Shown here: positions 25,091-33,606 of the stretch, in pieces
Position numbering within the stretch: the stretch's first letter is position 1
Layout of the letters: the number at the start of each line of letters is the position of its first letter
Source: Yoonia vestfoldensis DSM 16212
Lineage (GTDB): Bacteria > Pseudomonadota > Alphaproteobacteria > Rhodobacterales > Rhodobacteraceae
Assembly: GCF_000382265.1 (NCBI RefSeq)
Contig: NZ_KB907993.1
Coordinates: 1 to 53,139, forward strand
DNA: 53,139 nucleotides
Reading direction: 5' to 3'
Notes under the pieces: model-generated
Told to the model about the DNA's origin: nothing
Databases searched by the model: none
What the model saw: only the letters and a program-made list of their open reading frames with translations
Program-made: the position numbers and the translations under genes

Positions 25091-27028
25091 ATGCCCCGCC
25101 CCGTTCCGTATTCACCTGATCCTGCCTTTCTCGCGCTTGACCGGACGGCGCCGGTCGATCTCGTACAGATGCTGCGCGTGGTCTGGGCAGGGAAATGGAT
25201 GATCGCACTGATGACGGGGGTCGCCGTCCTGCTCGCGGGCTACTACGGCTTTGCGCTTGCCAGTCCGCGGCACGCCGCCGTGACCGTGATCGACATGCGC
25301 GTCGCGCCTCCGCCCGTCCTGCCTGCGGGCAGCGCCGAGACTGTCAAACCCGGCACACAGATACAGGTGCTGCTGGCCACGGCGACACTGCAACAGGTGA
25401 TCGACCGATTGGAGCTGCAGGACGATCCGGCCTTCAACCGGTACCTGACCCCGGTGCCGCCCTTGTCCGTGCGGGGCATCCGCACGAGCCTGCGCAACCT
25501 GCTTATGGGGCAGGTCGAACTGCCGCCCGATGGCGCGGCAATGGCGGCCAAGCTGGTGCAAAACCTGCGCGCCGCGATCACCGTCGAAAATCCACGCGAT
25601 AGCGATCTTTTGCGCGTCACGGTGACGACAGGTGATGCCGACAAGGCGGTGAGTATCGCCAACACGCTGGCGGCGGTCTATCTGGCCGATCAGGTGACGC
25701 GTAAGCGCGACATGACCGAGGCCGGCGTCGCGTGGCTGACCGCCAGATTGGACGATCTGCGCACCGAACGGACCGGGACCGAGGCCGCGATCACCGATCT
25801 TGTCGCGCAGGCAGGTCTGCAGGACCCCACGAGGTCCGACGCGCTGGGCCGTCAATTGCAGGACACAGAGGCGCGCCTGATCTTGGCAACGGACGCATTG
25901 GCACGGACAGCCGACAGCGCCAACCGCCAGCGGCTGACCGCGCAGACGACCGCGCTCGGGGCCAGCCGTGACGATCTTGCAGCACAGGTGCAAGCGCTGA
26001 GCGCAGCCAATCAGGCACGCGACAGATTGCAGTTGGACCTTGATGCCAATCTTGCACAGCAAGCGGCGTATCAGGACCGGTTGCAGGATCTGGCCTTGCG
26101 CCAAGGCCAGCTTGCCCCGGACAGCCGTGTGCTGAATGCCGCGACAGAGGCGCGTTACATCGGCCCGCAAAAGGTGCTGCTGTTGCAGCTTGCCGCCCTT
26201 GTCGGCGCTTTGGGCGGGCTGATGCTGGTCGTCTTGCGCCATAGCCTGCGGCGCAGTTTCGCGGATGCGGCCGCCTTGCAGGACGCCACCGGCCTGCCGG
26301 TTCTCGCGCAACTGCCGTCGCTGCCGTCACGCAGGCCGGCGCGCTTGCTTTATCTGCTGGACGCAGCGCAGGCCACAGCAGCGACCGAAGCCTATAGGCA
26401 CCTGCGCACAGCGCTGTTGCTGCAGGGCGCGCAGGCACCGCAGGTGATCCTGTCCACCTCGGCGGTTCCCGGCGAAGGCAAGACCACGCAGGCAATCGGG
26501 CTCGCACATGCGCTGGCGCATCTGGGAAAAAGGGTATTGCTGGTCGATGGTGACCTGCGACAAGGATCGTTCCGGCGCTACTTTCCGCTTGCGGGAACGG
26601 ATGGGCTGGCTGCGGTGATCCTCGGCCATCTCGATCTGACAGCTGCAACAGAGCCCAGCCTGATCCCGGGGGTTGATCTGCTCGCAGGCGGCGCGCAGGA
26701 TGCAAACGAGGCTGAAACCCTGTTTTTGCCAGCGCTGGCCAAAGTGATCGCGCAGGCGCGCGCGGCCTATGATGTCATCGTGATCGACGCTCCCCCGGTT
26801 GTACCGGTATCAGATGCGCTCGCGCTGGGCCGCCATGCCGACGCGGTGGTGGTCGCAGTCCGCTGGGACAAGACGCCAGCCGCCGTCGTCCTTGCCGCCA
26901 CCGAGAAACTGGCAGCGGCCGGTGTGCAGATCAGCGGGCTGACGCTGACGCAGGTCGATACCCGCAAACAGGCCCGGCGCGGTGGGATCAGCTTTGCCCG
27001 CTACGGGCGGGGGTATTTTCACGCCTGA
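25091..27028 (+). CDS. Polysaccharide copolymerase/BY-kinase (Wzc-like)
   Basis: The 645-residue inner-membrane protein controls polymer length and export. Helix 1 lies near residues 38-58 and helix 2 near 362-383; the periplasmic part between them is Wzz-type and has a coiled-coil (TARLDDLRTERTGTEAAITD). The cytoplasmic kinase has Walker A VPGEGKTT, Walker A' VLLVDGDLRQGS and Walker B VIVIDAPPV. The C-terminus has only YGRGY rather than a long tyrosine cluster, so autophosphorylation may be limited. The ATG at 25091 is preferred to a GTG at 25046, which is only seven bases from the CtrA-type box. Confidence 0.9.
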   Translation: MPRPVPYSPDPAFLALDRTAPVDLVQMLRVVWAGKWMIALMTGVAVLLAGYYGFALASPRHAAVTVIDMRVAPPPVLPAGSAETVKPGTQIQVLLATATLQQVIDRLELQDDPAFNRYLTPVPPLSVRGIRTSLRNLLMGQVELPPDGAAMAAKLVQNLRAAITVENPRDSDLLRVTVTTGDADKAVSIANTLAAVYLADQVTRKRDMTEAGVAWLTARLDDLRTERTGTEAAITDLVAQAGLQDPTRSDALGRQLQDTEARLILATDALARTADSANRQRLTAQTTALGASRDDLAAQVQALSAANQARDRLQLDLDANLAQQAAYQDRLQDLALRQGQLAPDSRVLNAATEARYIGPQKVLLLQLAALVGALGGLMLVVLRHSLRRSFADAAALQDATGLPVLAQLPSLPSRRPARLLYLLDAAQATAATEAYRHLRTALLLQGAQAPQVILSTSAVPGEGKTTQAIGLAHALAHLGKRVLLVDGDLRQGSFRRYFPLAGTDGLAAVILGHLDLTAATEPSLIPGVDLLAGGAQDANEAETLFLPALAKVIAQARAAYDVIVIDAPPVVPVSDALALGRHADAVVVAVRWDKTPAAVVLAATEKLAAAGVQISGLTLTQVDTRKQARRGGISFARYGRGYFHA

Positions 27029-28623
27029 ACCGGGTTGACCGCAATGATGTGGCGGCTGGAAAACCCGATCACATCGCCCGCCTGCATCAGCGTTTCCGCA
27101 GGCAAATCCGCCGCGACATAGGCCTTTGCAATCCAGTCGAGCGAACCGGTTGCGCCGTGTCCCTCGATATTTGGCCGCAGGAAGGTCGTCACCGGACCGA
27201 TCAGGTTGCCCGGCACAGGCGATGGTGCGGCCTGACAGCCATAAACCAGATCGCCTGTCACCCCGCGCCCAGACAGACCAAGCCGCGTCGTCGCTCCAAA
27301 GCCGATATTCGCCGGCGTCTGGCCTGCAAAATCGGCGAGCGAGACGCTATTCTCCGGGCCCCTGACATGCTGGACCGCCACGGCCGCGCTTTCTCCGTCC
27401 CAATGCACGAGGGGCAACATCCCGAGATAGAGCCACTCGAACGTCGCAGCCGGGCCCGTTGCCGTGACCTGCACGTCGTGGCGCACCTCTCCGGGCGTGA
27501 TCCGGCGGGTCATCTGGCATTCGCCGATATCGCCGCCGCTGCCGCGCTGCCATGTGGTGTTTTCAACAGAAACGATCTCGGCGCCGACGCGCAGGCCAGT
27601 GCCGACGATCGCAGGCACGAATGGCGCGGCATCCACCGTCACGCTGCGCGAGACCAGCGTTTCGTTGCCGTGTGTCTGCCCGCCGATCTCGGTCGCGGCA
27701 CCGTCGATGACGATACGGGCGGCATATTCCCGCTCGGAGGCGTAGTCGATCGCTTGAAACTGTGGATAGGTGGGGCGGTTGTCGGCACGCCAGTCCAATG
27801 CGCCGTCGCCGCCGATCCCCGACAGATGCGCAGGCGGCATGGTCCCGCTGATGCCGGTCGCGCGGGCGGCATAAAACGTGCCTTGCCACTGGACCTCGTC
27901 GCCCATGACATAAGAGGTCGCAGGCTGCCAGACCGGTGGCAGGATGCCGTCGTCGGACAGATCGGCGCTGAGCGCGAGCGCCTCGATCATCAGGCTGTTG
28001 CCGCCGGGTGTGGCCACACCGCCATGCGACAAAAGCACGACATGGGTGCCGGTCAGGCCGGTTGCGACACGGATGCTGCGGCGGCGCTGCATGTCGGTGG
28101 CGGTATGGGTGCTGAACGCCTTGAACCCCAGCCCTGCAGGATCACCGATGGCATCGACCAATGCCTGCCCGCCGTCGATGTCCACGCGGCAGTACCCCCC
28201 TGACGTGCGGCCCGTGAAACAGATCCACAGGTCATATGGCTTGGCCCGATCCACCGTCACGCTGACCGTGGCTGCGAGTGACGAGGTACTGATGGCGCGG
28301 TTGCCGGTATAGCTGCCCGACAAGCCAGAACCGGAGGATTGCAGCTGCGACCAGCCCGCCGACAGACCGAAAGCCGCCACCGGATAGACCTTGCGCAAGG
28401 CACAGGTCAGCGTTTCGCGCCACGACAGCCGCGTTGCCGCATTGACGCCGTCCAGCCGTAGGCAGGCAGCCGTCGCAGGGCCGGTCTCGGTCCAGACGGT
28501 CAGCCCGCCTTGCGGTCCGGGGGCAAGCGCCACATGCGCGCCGCTGCCCTTGGCGAAAAATGCGGCCAGCGGGTCGCGCGCGGCCGCCGCGGCATAGGCG
28601 GGCGAAAGCTCCAGTCCGATCAT
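27019..28623 (-). CDS. GTA head spike fibre-like protein (GhsB/Rcc01080-like)
   Basis: A 534-residue protein I cannot match to an enzyme. Its N-terminus starts IGLELSPAYAAAAARDPLAAFF. The middle is beta-rich, and WQPATSYVMGDEVQWQGTFY looks like a small carbohydrate-binding (CBM5/12-like) module. It has no signal peptide. It lies four bases downstream of an 85-residue gene that resembles the spike base protein of the Rhodobacter capsulatus GTA (Rcc01079), where the fibre gene follows in the same way. From memory, those spikes help the particle bind the capsule. The assignment rests on the neighbour and gene order. Ten bases overlap the end of wzc. Confidence 0.65.
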   Translation of the reverse strand: MIGLELSPAYAAAAARDPLAAFFAKGSGAHVALAPGPQGGLTVWTETGPATAACLRLDGVNAATRLSWRETLTCALRKVYPVAAFGLSAGWSQLQSSGSGLSGSYTGNRAISTSSLAATVSVTVDRAKPYDLWICFTGRTSGGYCRVDIDGGQALVDAIGDPAGLGFKAFSTHTATDMQRRRSIRVATGLTGTHVVLLSHGGVATPGGNSLMIEALALSADLSDDGILPPVWQPATSYVMGDEVQWQGTFYAARATGISGTMPPAHLSGIGGDGALDWRADNRPTYPQFQAIDYASEREYAARIVIDGAATEIGGQTHGNETLVSRSVTVDAAPFVPAIVGTGLRVGAEIVSVENTTWQRGSGGDIGECQMTRRITPGEVRHDVQVTATGPAATFEWLYLGMLPLVHWDGESAAVAVQHVRGPENSVSLADFAGQTPANIGFGATTRLGLSGRGVTGDLVYGCQAAPSPVPGNLIGPVTTFLRPNIEGHGATGSLDWIAKAYVAADLPAETLMQAGDVIGFSSRHIIAVNPVQA

Positions 28624-28626
28624 GGA

Positions 28627-28884
28627 TCAGTACCACGCCACAAGCTGCGCCGTCGTGCCGCTGGCCCGTACACGCACGGGACGGATCGACAGGACCGCAC
28701 CGGCCGCCACGTCATAAATAACGATCTGACCATCCTTGTCCTGCAAGGCCGCGGTGCCCGCGCTTTGCACGAAGATCGCGCGCGGGCGCACCGGCAGATC
28801 CGCGCTGTCCGACGGTGTGACGACATAATGCGCCACAGCGGGCGAGGTCAGGTTGACGTAGTCGGAACTGAATGGATCAGGCAT
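28627..28884 (-). CDS. GTA head spike base-like protein (GhsA/Rcc01079-like)
   Basis: An 85-residue protein: PDPFSSDYVNLTSPAVAHYV, then PRAIFVQSAGTAALQDKDGQ and a C-terminus VRASGTTAQLVAWY. All of it looks like beta-strands of a small trimer-forming spike base, and the wording SAGTA.LQDKDG is what I associate with the Rcc01079-type GTA protein. The ATG at 28884 gives the family-like start; a longer frame exists but its extra part is unlike the family. It is translated just before the fibre-like gene (four-base gap), so the two probably form one unit. Confidence 0.65.
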   Translation of the reverse strand: MPDPFSSDYVNLTSPAVAHYVVTPSDSADLPVRPRAIFVQSAGTAALQDKDGQIVIYDVAAGAVLSIRPVRVRASGTTAQLVAWY

Positions 28885-29011
28885 CGGGGACTCCAGATAT
28901 GTTGCAGCCGCCATCATCCGCCGTTCGCGTGAAAGCCGCGTTGCCGCATCGTGCGGTGCGGCACGCAACGGCACTGGCCAAGCACGGCTCTGTCGCGGTA
29001 AAGCACACAGC

Positions 29012-29746
29012 ATGGCGTTACCCGACCACCTGTCAGACACATCTTCGGACCACTTCGAGGGCGGGCCGCCGCTTCCGGAGCGTCCGTTCGTTGCAATCGG
29101 CGATGTACATGGACGGGCAGATCTGCTGGCCCCCTTGCTCGACCGGGCGGCATCGGATGGCCTGCCCGTGGTGCTGGTGGGCGATTACATCGACCATGGC
29201 CCGGACAGCGCCGCAGTGCTGCGGCTGTTGCAAGATTGCACGGCGCGGATCGCCCTGACCTGCCTGCGCGGCAATCACGAAGACCTGCTGCTGCGCTTTC
29301 TGCGCCGCCCGCGCAAGACCGGCCGCACCTGGCTGCGCTATGGCGGACGGGCGACCCTGAAAAGCTATGGCATCGACAATCTGCCAGATGATTTTGTCCC
29401 CGCCGACCTTGCCCGCGCACGCGACGCGCTGGAGGCCGCGCTGGGTGGCACGGTCACATGGATGAAATCCATGCCCTATTGGTGGCATAGCGGCAATGTC
29501 GCAGTCCTGCATGCGGGCGCCGATCCGGCCCTGCCGCTGGCCGATCAGGTGCCCAAGGCGATGGCCTGGGGGCATCCCGACTTCGGTCAGGTGACGCGCC
29601 GTGATGGCATCTGGTGCGTGCATGGCCACAGCATCGTGCCGCAGCTGACCATCCGAAACGGCGTGGTGTCCATCGACACCGGCGCGTGGAAAACCGGCAA
29701 CCTGACCGCCGTGATCATCGGCGACGGCAGGGTCCGCGCGTTCTAG
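29012..29746 (+). CDS. Metallophosphoesterase, PPP-type serine/threonine phosphatase
   Basis: A 244-residue enzyme with the PPP signature set: GDVHG (30-34), GDYIDHG (57-63) and RGNHE (86-90), then two His in WWHSGN and VHGHSIV that complete the dinuclear metal site. Bacterial members dephosphorylate proteins or diadenosine polyphosphates. It is embedded in the polysaccharide locus opposite a Tyr-kinase-like Wzc, though PPP enzymes usually act on Ser/Thr. Its stop shares CTAG with the convergent sugar transferase. Confidence 0.88.
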   Translation: MALPDHLSDTSSDHFEGGPPLPERPFVAIGDVHGRADLLAPLLDRAASDGLPVVLVGDYIDHGPDSAAVLRLLQDCTARIALTCLRGNHEDLLLRFLRRPRKTGRTWLRYGGRATLKSYGIDNLPDDFVPADLARARDALEAALGGTVTWMKSMPYWWHSGNVAVLHAGADPALPLADQVPKAMAWGHPDFGQVTRRDGIWCVHGHSIVPQLTIRNGVVSIDTGAWKTGNLTAVIIGDGRVRAF

Positions 29747-30408
29747 GCCCCCTTGCGCGTCAGCACCACGACGATGGTGCGCCACGCGATCCACAGATCC
29801 AGCCGGAAAGAGGCGTTGGCGATGTAATGCAGGTCCGCCGCCACTTTGCGCCTTATGCCATCGATCCCGTCGACATAGCCCACCTCGGTCTGCGCCAGAC
29901 CGCTGACACCGGGCCGCACGCTGTGGCGTTCGGCATAGCCCGCGATTTCGCGCAGATACACACAGGCATGGTCATAGCTGTCGGGGCGCGGGCCGATCAG
30001 GCTCATTTCGCCGCGCAGGACATTGATGATCTGCGGCAATTCATCCAGCCGCGATTTGCGCAGGAACCGGCCCAGCACGGTGATCCGGTCAGCCTCCAGC
30101 GCGTCGAAAGCACCACGCGCCGCGCCGGTCGCCGCGCGCATGGTGCGGAATTTCAGCGCGGCAAAGCGGTGGCACTGATAGCCCATCCTATCCTGCCGAT
30201 ACATGAGCGGACCGGCATTCAGGAACGGGTTCAGGACCACCAGCACCGCCCCGACCAGCACCAGCACGACCAGCAGCGCCAAGGCGACCGCCCGGTCGAA
30301 AATCCGCTTTGATACCGGCGGCAGACCGGTCCGCGCAAGGGACAACGCCGATGCAGCCGGACAGGCAGGATCGGCAAGATACACGCCGTGGTGAGACACA
30401 TCAGACAT
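29743..30408 (-). CDS. Initiating sugar-phosphate transferase (WcaJ/ExoY-like)
   Basis: This membrane enzyme transfers a sugar-1-phosphate to undecaprenyl phosphate, starting the polysaccharide repeat. The 221-residue form has one anchor helix (KRIFDRAVALALLVVLVLVG) and the catalytic domain: YRQDRMGYQCHRFAALKFRT, then SRLDELPQIINVLRGEMSLI, GPRPD and RPGVSGLAQ. There is no N-terminal multi-helix domain, as in ExoY/short types. The ATG at 30408 is set by the length of similarity; an ATG at 30429 is possible. A CtrA-type box lies 77 bases upstream. Confidence 0.92.
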   Translation of the reverse strand: MSDVSHHGVYLADPACPAASALSLARTGLPPVSKRIFDRAVALALLVVLVLVGAVLVVLNPFLNAGPLMYRQDRMGYQCHRFAALKFRTMRAATGAARGAFDALEADRITVLGRFLRKSRLDELPQIINVLRGEMSLIGPRPDSYDHACVYLREIAGYAERHSVRPGVSGLAQTEVGYVDGIDGIRRKVAADLHYIANASFRLDLWIAWRTIVVVLTRKGA

Positions 30409-30484
30409 ACCGCGTACCGCCTTTGCCATTCTGACCCGCCGACGCGATGCTGCGACCGGCATAGGACGAAAATGGCGGTACATG

Positions 30485-30500
30485 GTTAAAGAGTGGTTAA
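30485..30500 (-). promoter_or_regulatory. CtrA-type box before the initiating sugar transferase
   Basis: On the minus strand the sequence reads TTAACCACTCTTTAAC, a full TTAA-N7-TTAAC match pointing to the sugar transferase at 30408. It lies in the gap shared with modE. Same form as the box at 25024. Confidence 0.65.
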
Positions 30501-30580
30501 GTGGAACGGGGACGACGGCACCGGATGGCAGATTGAGCATCCCTCTTGTCTTTATCCACGGCGCGCCGGACACTGCGCCC

Positions 30581-30952
30581 ATGACCGAGACCGCCAAGAT
30601 ACCCGCCCTGCGCATTCGCATCGTCTTTGGCGAGGCCGAGATGATCGGCCCCGGCAAGGCCGAATTGCTGGAACGCATCGACCGCTGCGGGTCGATCGCA
30701 GCCGCCGGGCGCGAAATGAAGATGAGCTACAAGCGCGCATGGCAGTTGATCGGCACCCTGAACGCCATGTTCGGCGCGCCGCTTGTGGACAGCACGCGCG
30801 GCGGTCCGGGCGGCGGCGGCGCTGTGCTGACCGACACCGGACGCAGGGTGCTGCGGCTTTACCGCGACTTTGAACAGGCTGCGGCGACTGCAGGCGCGCC
30901 CCATCTGGATCAGTTGCAATCCATGCTGGGGGATATTCCCGAAGAAAAATAA
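30581..30952 (+). CDS. modE: ModE-type molybdate regulator, DNA-binding domain only
   Basis: A winged-helix protein of 123 residues: LRIRIVFGEAEMIGPGKAEL, then LLERIDRCGSIAAAGREMKM and SYKRAWQLI, the LysR-like helix-turn-helix of ModE. The C-terminal molybdate-binding (molbindin) domains of E. coli ModE are missing, so it may respond through another partner. The ATG at 30581 starts the family similarity. It lies 64 bases before modA in the same direction, and a perfect palindrome between them is a likely binding site. Confidence 0.88.
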   Translation: MTETAKIPALRIRIVFGEAEMIGPGKAELLERIDRCGSIAAAGREMKMSYKRAWQLIGTLNAMFGAPLVDSTRGGPGGGGAVLTDTGRRVLRLYRDFEQAAATAGAPHLDQLQSMLGDIPEEK

Positions 30953-30979
30953 CGCTTGCCTGCGACGCGCTTGTGCTGC

Positions 30980-31001
30980 GATATGTTTGTCGAAACATAT
31001 C
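30980..31001. promoter_or_regulatory. Candidate Mo-box (ModE operator) before modA
   Basis: GATATGTTT (30980-30988) and AAACATATC (30993-31001) form a perfect 9-bp inverted repeat with a four-base centre. It is AT-rich in GC-rich surroundings and is 15 bases upstream of the modA ATG, just before its GGGAG ribosome-binding site. The pattern resembles known Mo-boxes in being an AT-rich palindrome, but no consensus was aligned. Confidence 0.65.
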
Positions 31002-31016
31002 AACAGGGAGACGCCC

Positions 31017-31796
31017 ATGCCGATATCATCTGCGGGCCGCGCCATCGCCACGGCCATCACTGCCGCGCTTTTGCTGGGCGCCCCACTGCGCGCCATGGCA
31101 GAGGATCTGACGATCTTTGCAGCGGCCAGTCTGACCAACGCGCTTGACAGCGTGGCAGAGGCATGGACGGCAGAGACCGGCCTCGCCGCAATCGTCTCTT
31201 ATGCGGGATCATCCGCACTGGCGAACCAGATCCAGCAAGGTGCGCCTGCCGATATCTTCATTTCCGCCAGCGTCGACTGGATGGACGCGGTCGACAGCTC
31301 GGGCGATCTGCGCCAAGGCACACGCCGCGATATCCTTGGCAACACGCTGGTCCTGATCGCGCATGGTCAGGATGTGACACCCGTGACAATCGACGAAAAT
31401 CTGGATCTTGCCGGGATGCTCGGCAACGACCGGCTGTCGATGGCCTTGGTCGATGCGGTGCCTGCGGGCATCTACGGCAAAGCGGCGCTGACGTCGCTGG
31501 GGCTGTGGGACAGCGTGGAACCGCTGGTCGCGCAATCCGACAATGTGCGCGCGGCCCTTGCCTTTGTCGCGCTGAACGAGGCGCCTTTGGGCATCGTCTA
31601 TGCGACCGATGCAGCGGTCGCGGACAACGTCAGCATCATCGGCACCTTTCCGGCCGGAAGCCATGCGCCGATCATCTATCCCGCCGCGATCACGGCACAA
31701 AGCGACAGCGCCCATGCAGAGGCGTTTCTTGATTACCTCGCGTCCGACACCGCCCGCGCCATCTGGCAGTCGTACGGGTTCAGCGTCGTCGAGTGA
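31017..31796 (+). CDS. modA: Molybdate ABC transporter, periplasmic binding protein (ModA)
   Basis: ModA binds molybdate in the periplasm. The 259-residue precursor has a Sec signal peptide ending at ALRAMA-ED (about residue 29). The mature start DLTIFAAASLTNAL, YAGSSALANQIQQGAPADIF and VDAVPAGIYGKAAL are the oxyanion-binding blocks of ModA. The start at 31017 follows a GGGAG site. Its TGA overlaps the modB start. Confidence 0.93.
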   Translation: MPISSAGRAIATAITAALLLGAPLRAMAEDLTIFAAASLTNALDSVAEAWTAETGLAAIVSYAGSSALANQIQQGAPADIFISASVDWMDAVDSSGDLRQGTRRDILGNTLVLIAHGQDVTPVTIDENLDLAGMLGNDRLSMALVDAVPAGIYGKAALTSLGLWDSVEPLVAQSDNVRAALAFVALNEAPLGIVYATDAAVADNVSIIGTFPAGSHAPIIYPAAITAQSDSAHAEAFLDYLASDTARAIWQSYGFSVVE

Positions 31797-32506
31797 TGGG
31801 ATCTGACTGGGCAAGCTGGCTCGGCCCGGCGGAATGGCAGGCCGTACGCCTGTCGATCCGCGTGTCGTTCTGGGCGACGCTCGCCAGCCTGCCCTTGGGG
31901 ATATTCGTGGCCTATGCGTTGGCGCGGTGGGATTTCTGGGGCAAGCAGGTCCTGAACGGCATCGTGCATTTGCCGCTGATCCTGCCGCCGGTTGTGACGG
32001 GTTACCTGCTGCTGATCACCTTTGGCAGACGGGGGCCTGTGGGTGAATTCCTTGACGCATGGTTCGGCATCGTCCTGTCGTTCCGCTGGACAGGGGCCGC
32101 CGTTGCCGCCGCGATCATGGCCTTTCCTCTGATGGTCCGCGCGATCCGCCTCGCAATCGAGGCGGTGGACCCCAAACTTGAAGCCGCCGCCAGCACGCTG
32201 GGTGCGTCGCGCCCTTGGGTGTTCGCCACCGTCACCCTGCCGCTGATCCTGCCGGGGATCATCGCAGGGTCGATTCTTGCTTTTGCCAAGGCGATCGGCG
32301 AATTCGGGGCGACGATCACGTTCGTATCCAACATCCCCGGCCAGACACAGACGATCCCGTCCGCGATCTATGCCTTTCTCCAAGTGCCGGGCGGACAGGA
32401 CTCTGCGACCCGTCTGGTGATCATCGCGATCATCATCGCGATGGCGGCACTGCTCTTGTCCGAATACCTCGCGCGCCGCGTCGCCAAGCGGGTGGCGGGA
32501 TCATGA
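31796..32506 (+). CDS. modB: Molybdate ABC transporter, permease (ModB)
   Basis: A 236-residue inner-membrane permease with about five or six helices. LPLILPPVVTGYLLLITFGR is the typical ModB segment, and the EAA loop that contacts ModC reads EAASTLGASRPWVFATVTLP. The ATG at 31796 forms TGATG with the modA stop; a GTG one codon earlier is also possible. ATGA overlap joins it to modC. Confidence 0.93.
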   Translation: MGSDWASWLGPAEWQAVRLSIRVSFWATLASLPLGIFVAYALARWDFWGKQVLNGIVHLPLILPPVVTGYLLLITFGRRGPVGEFLDAWFGIVLSFRWTGAAVAAAIMAFPLMVRAIRLAIEAVDPKLEAAASTLGASRPWVFATVTLPLILPGIIAGSILAFAKAIGEFGATITFVSNIPGQTQTIPSAIYAFLQVPGGQDSATRLVIIAIIIAMAALLLSEYLARRVAKRVAGS

Positions 32507-33606
32507 GTTTGCGGATCAAAGTGCAGCACGGTTTTGCGGGGTTCGACCTTGATGTCGATATCGACCTCCCCCACGGCGTCAGCGTGTTGTTCGGCCCGTC
32601 CGGGTCCGGCAAGACGACGCTGATCAACGCCGTGGCGGGGCTGCTGCGCCCGGATCACGGACGGATCGCGGTCGATGACTGGGTGCTGCTGGATACCACC
32701 GGCCGCCGGAACCTCGCCCCGCACCGCAGGCGCATCGGCTATATCTTTCAGGATGCACGCCTGTTCCCGCATCTGACAGTGCGCCAGAACCTTGCCTATG
32801 GGCGCTGGTTCGCGCCGCGCGATGCCCGTGTCGAAAGCATGGATCGCACGGTGGACCTGTTGGGCATCGGCCATTTGCTTGCCCGCCGCCCCGGCACGCT
32901 CTCGGGGGGTGAAAAACAGCGCGTCGCCATTGGGCGGGCGCTGCTGTCCGGGCCAAGGCTGATCCTTGCGGACGAACCGCTGGCCGCTTTGGACGAGGCG
33001 CGCAAGGCGGAAATCCTGCCCTATTTCGAACGCCTGCGCGACGAGGTGGCGGTGCCGATCCTCTATGTCAGCCACGCCTCGGCAGAGGTGGCGCGTCTGG
33101 CCACCACGGTCGTCGCCCTGCGGGAAGGCCGCGTCATCGCCTGCGGTCCACCCGCGCAGGTGCTAGGCGATGTCGGCGTCGTCGGTGCGCGCGGGGCTGC
33201 GTCGCTGCTGACAGCGCGTGTTGTGGCGCATCATGCGGATGGGTTGACGGAACTTGCCACCGGCGCAGGCACTCTCTGGCTGCCGCGCATCGGTGATGCA
33301 GCGGGTGCGACCTTGCAGGTGCGGATCATGGCGCAGGATGTGATCCTGTCGCGCGACAGGCCTGTGGGCTTGTCCGCACTGAACATCCTGCACGGCACGA
33401 TCAGCGATCTGCGCCTTGGCGACGGCCCCGGCGCGATGGTCACGCTGGCCGTGGACGAGGATCGGCTCTCTGCCCGCATCACCCGCCGGTCCGTAGAGGC
33501 GATGGGGCTGGCCAAGGGGCAGACCTGTCACGCCGTGATCAAAACGGTCGCCGTGGCACCGGACGATATCGGGACCGGGCGCCCTAGCCCACCATCCCAC
33601 GATTGA
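32503..33606 (+). CDS. modC: Molybdate ABC transporter, ATP-binding protein (ModC)
   Basis: The 367-residue ATPase powers molybdate import. Walker A is GPSGSGKTT (31-39), the Q-loop is IFQDARLF, the signature is LSGGEKQR (133-140) and Walker B is LILADEPLAALD (153-164). A C-terminal TOBE/Mop domain (about 290-355, near LNILHGTISDLRLGDGPG) is present as in ModC. The last 23 bases overlap the convergent amino-acid permease gene. Confidence 0.94.
   Translation: MSLRIKVQHGFAGFDLDVDIDLPHGVSVLFGPSGSGKTTLINAVAGLLRPDHGRIAVDDWVLLDTTGRRNLAPHRRRIGYIFQDARLFPHLTVRQNLAYGRWFAPRDARVESMDRTVDLLGIGHLLARRPGTLSGGEKQRVAIGRALLSGPRLILADEPLAALDEARKAEILPYFERLRDEVAVPILYVSHASAEVARLATTVVALREGRVIACGPPAQVLGDVGVVGARGAASLLTARVVAHHADGLTELATGAGTLWLPRIGDAAGATLQVRIMAQDVILSRDRPVGLSALNILHGTISDLRLGDGPGAMVTLAVDEDRLSARITRRSVEAMGLAKGQTCHAVIKTVAVAPDDIGTGRPSPPSHD

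Noticed and set aside
23931..25202. Long plus-strand frame (423 codons) opposite wzx
   Set aside because: Its translation is rich in Gln, Arg, His and Pro with no family pattern, as expected for the antisense of a GC-rich membrane-protein gene.
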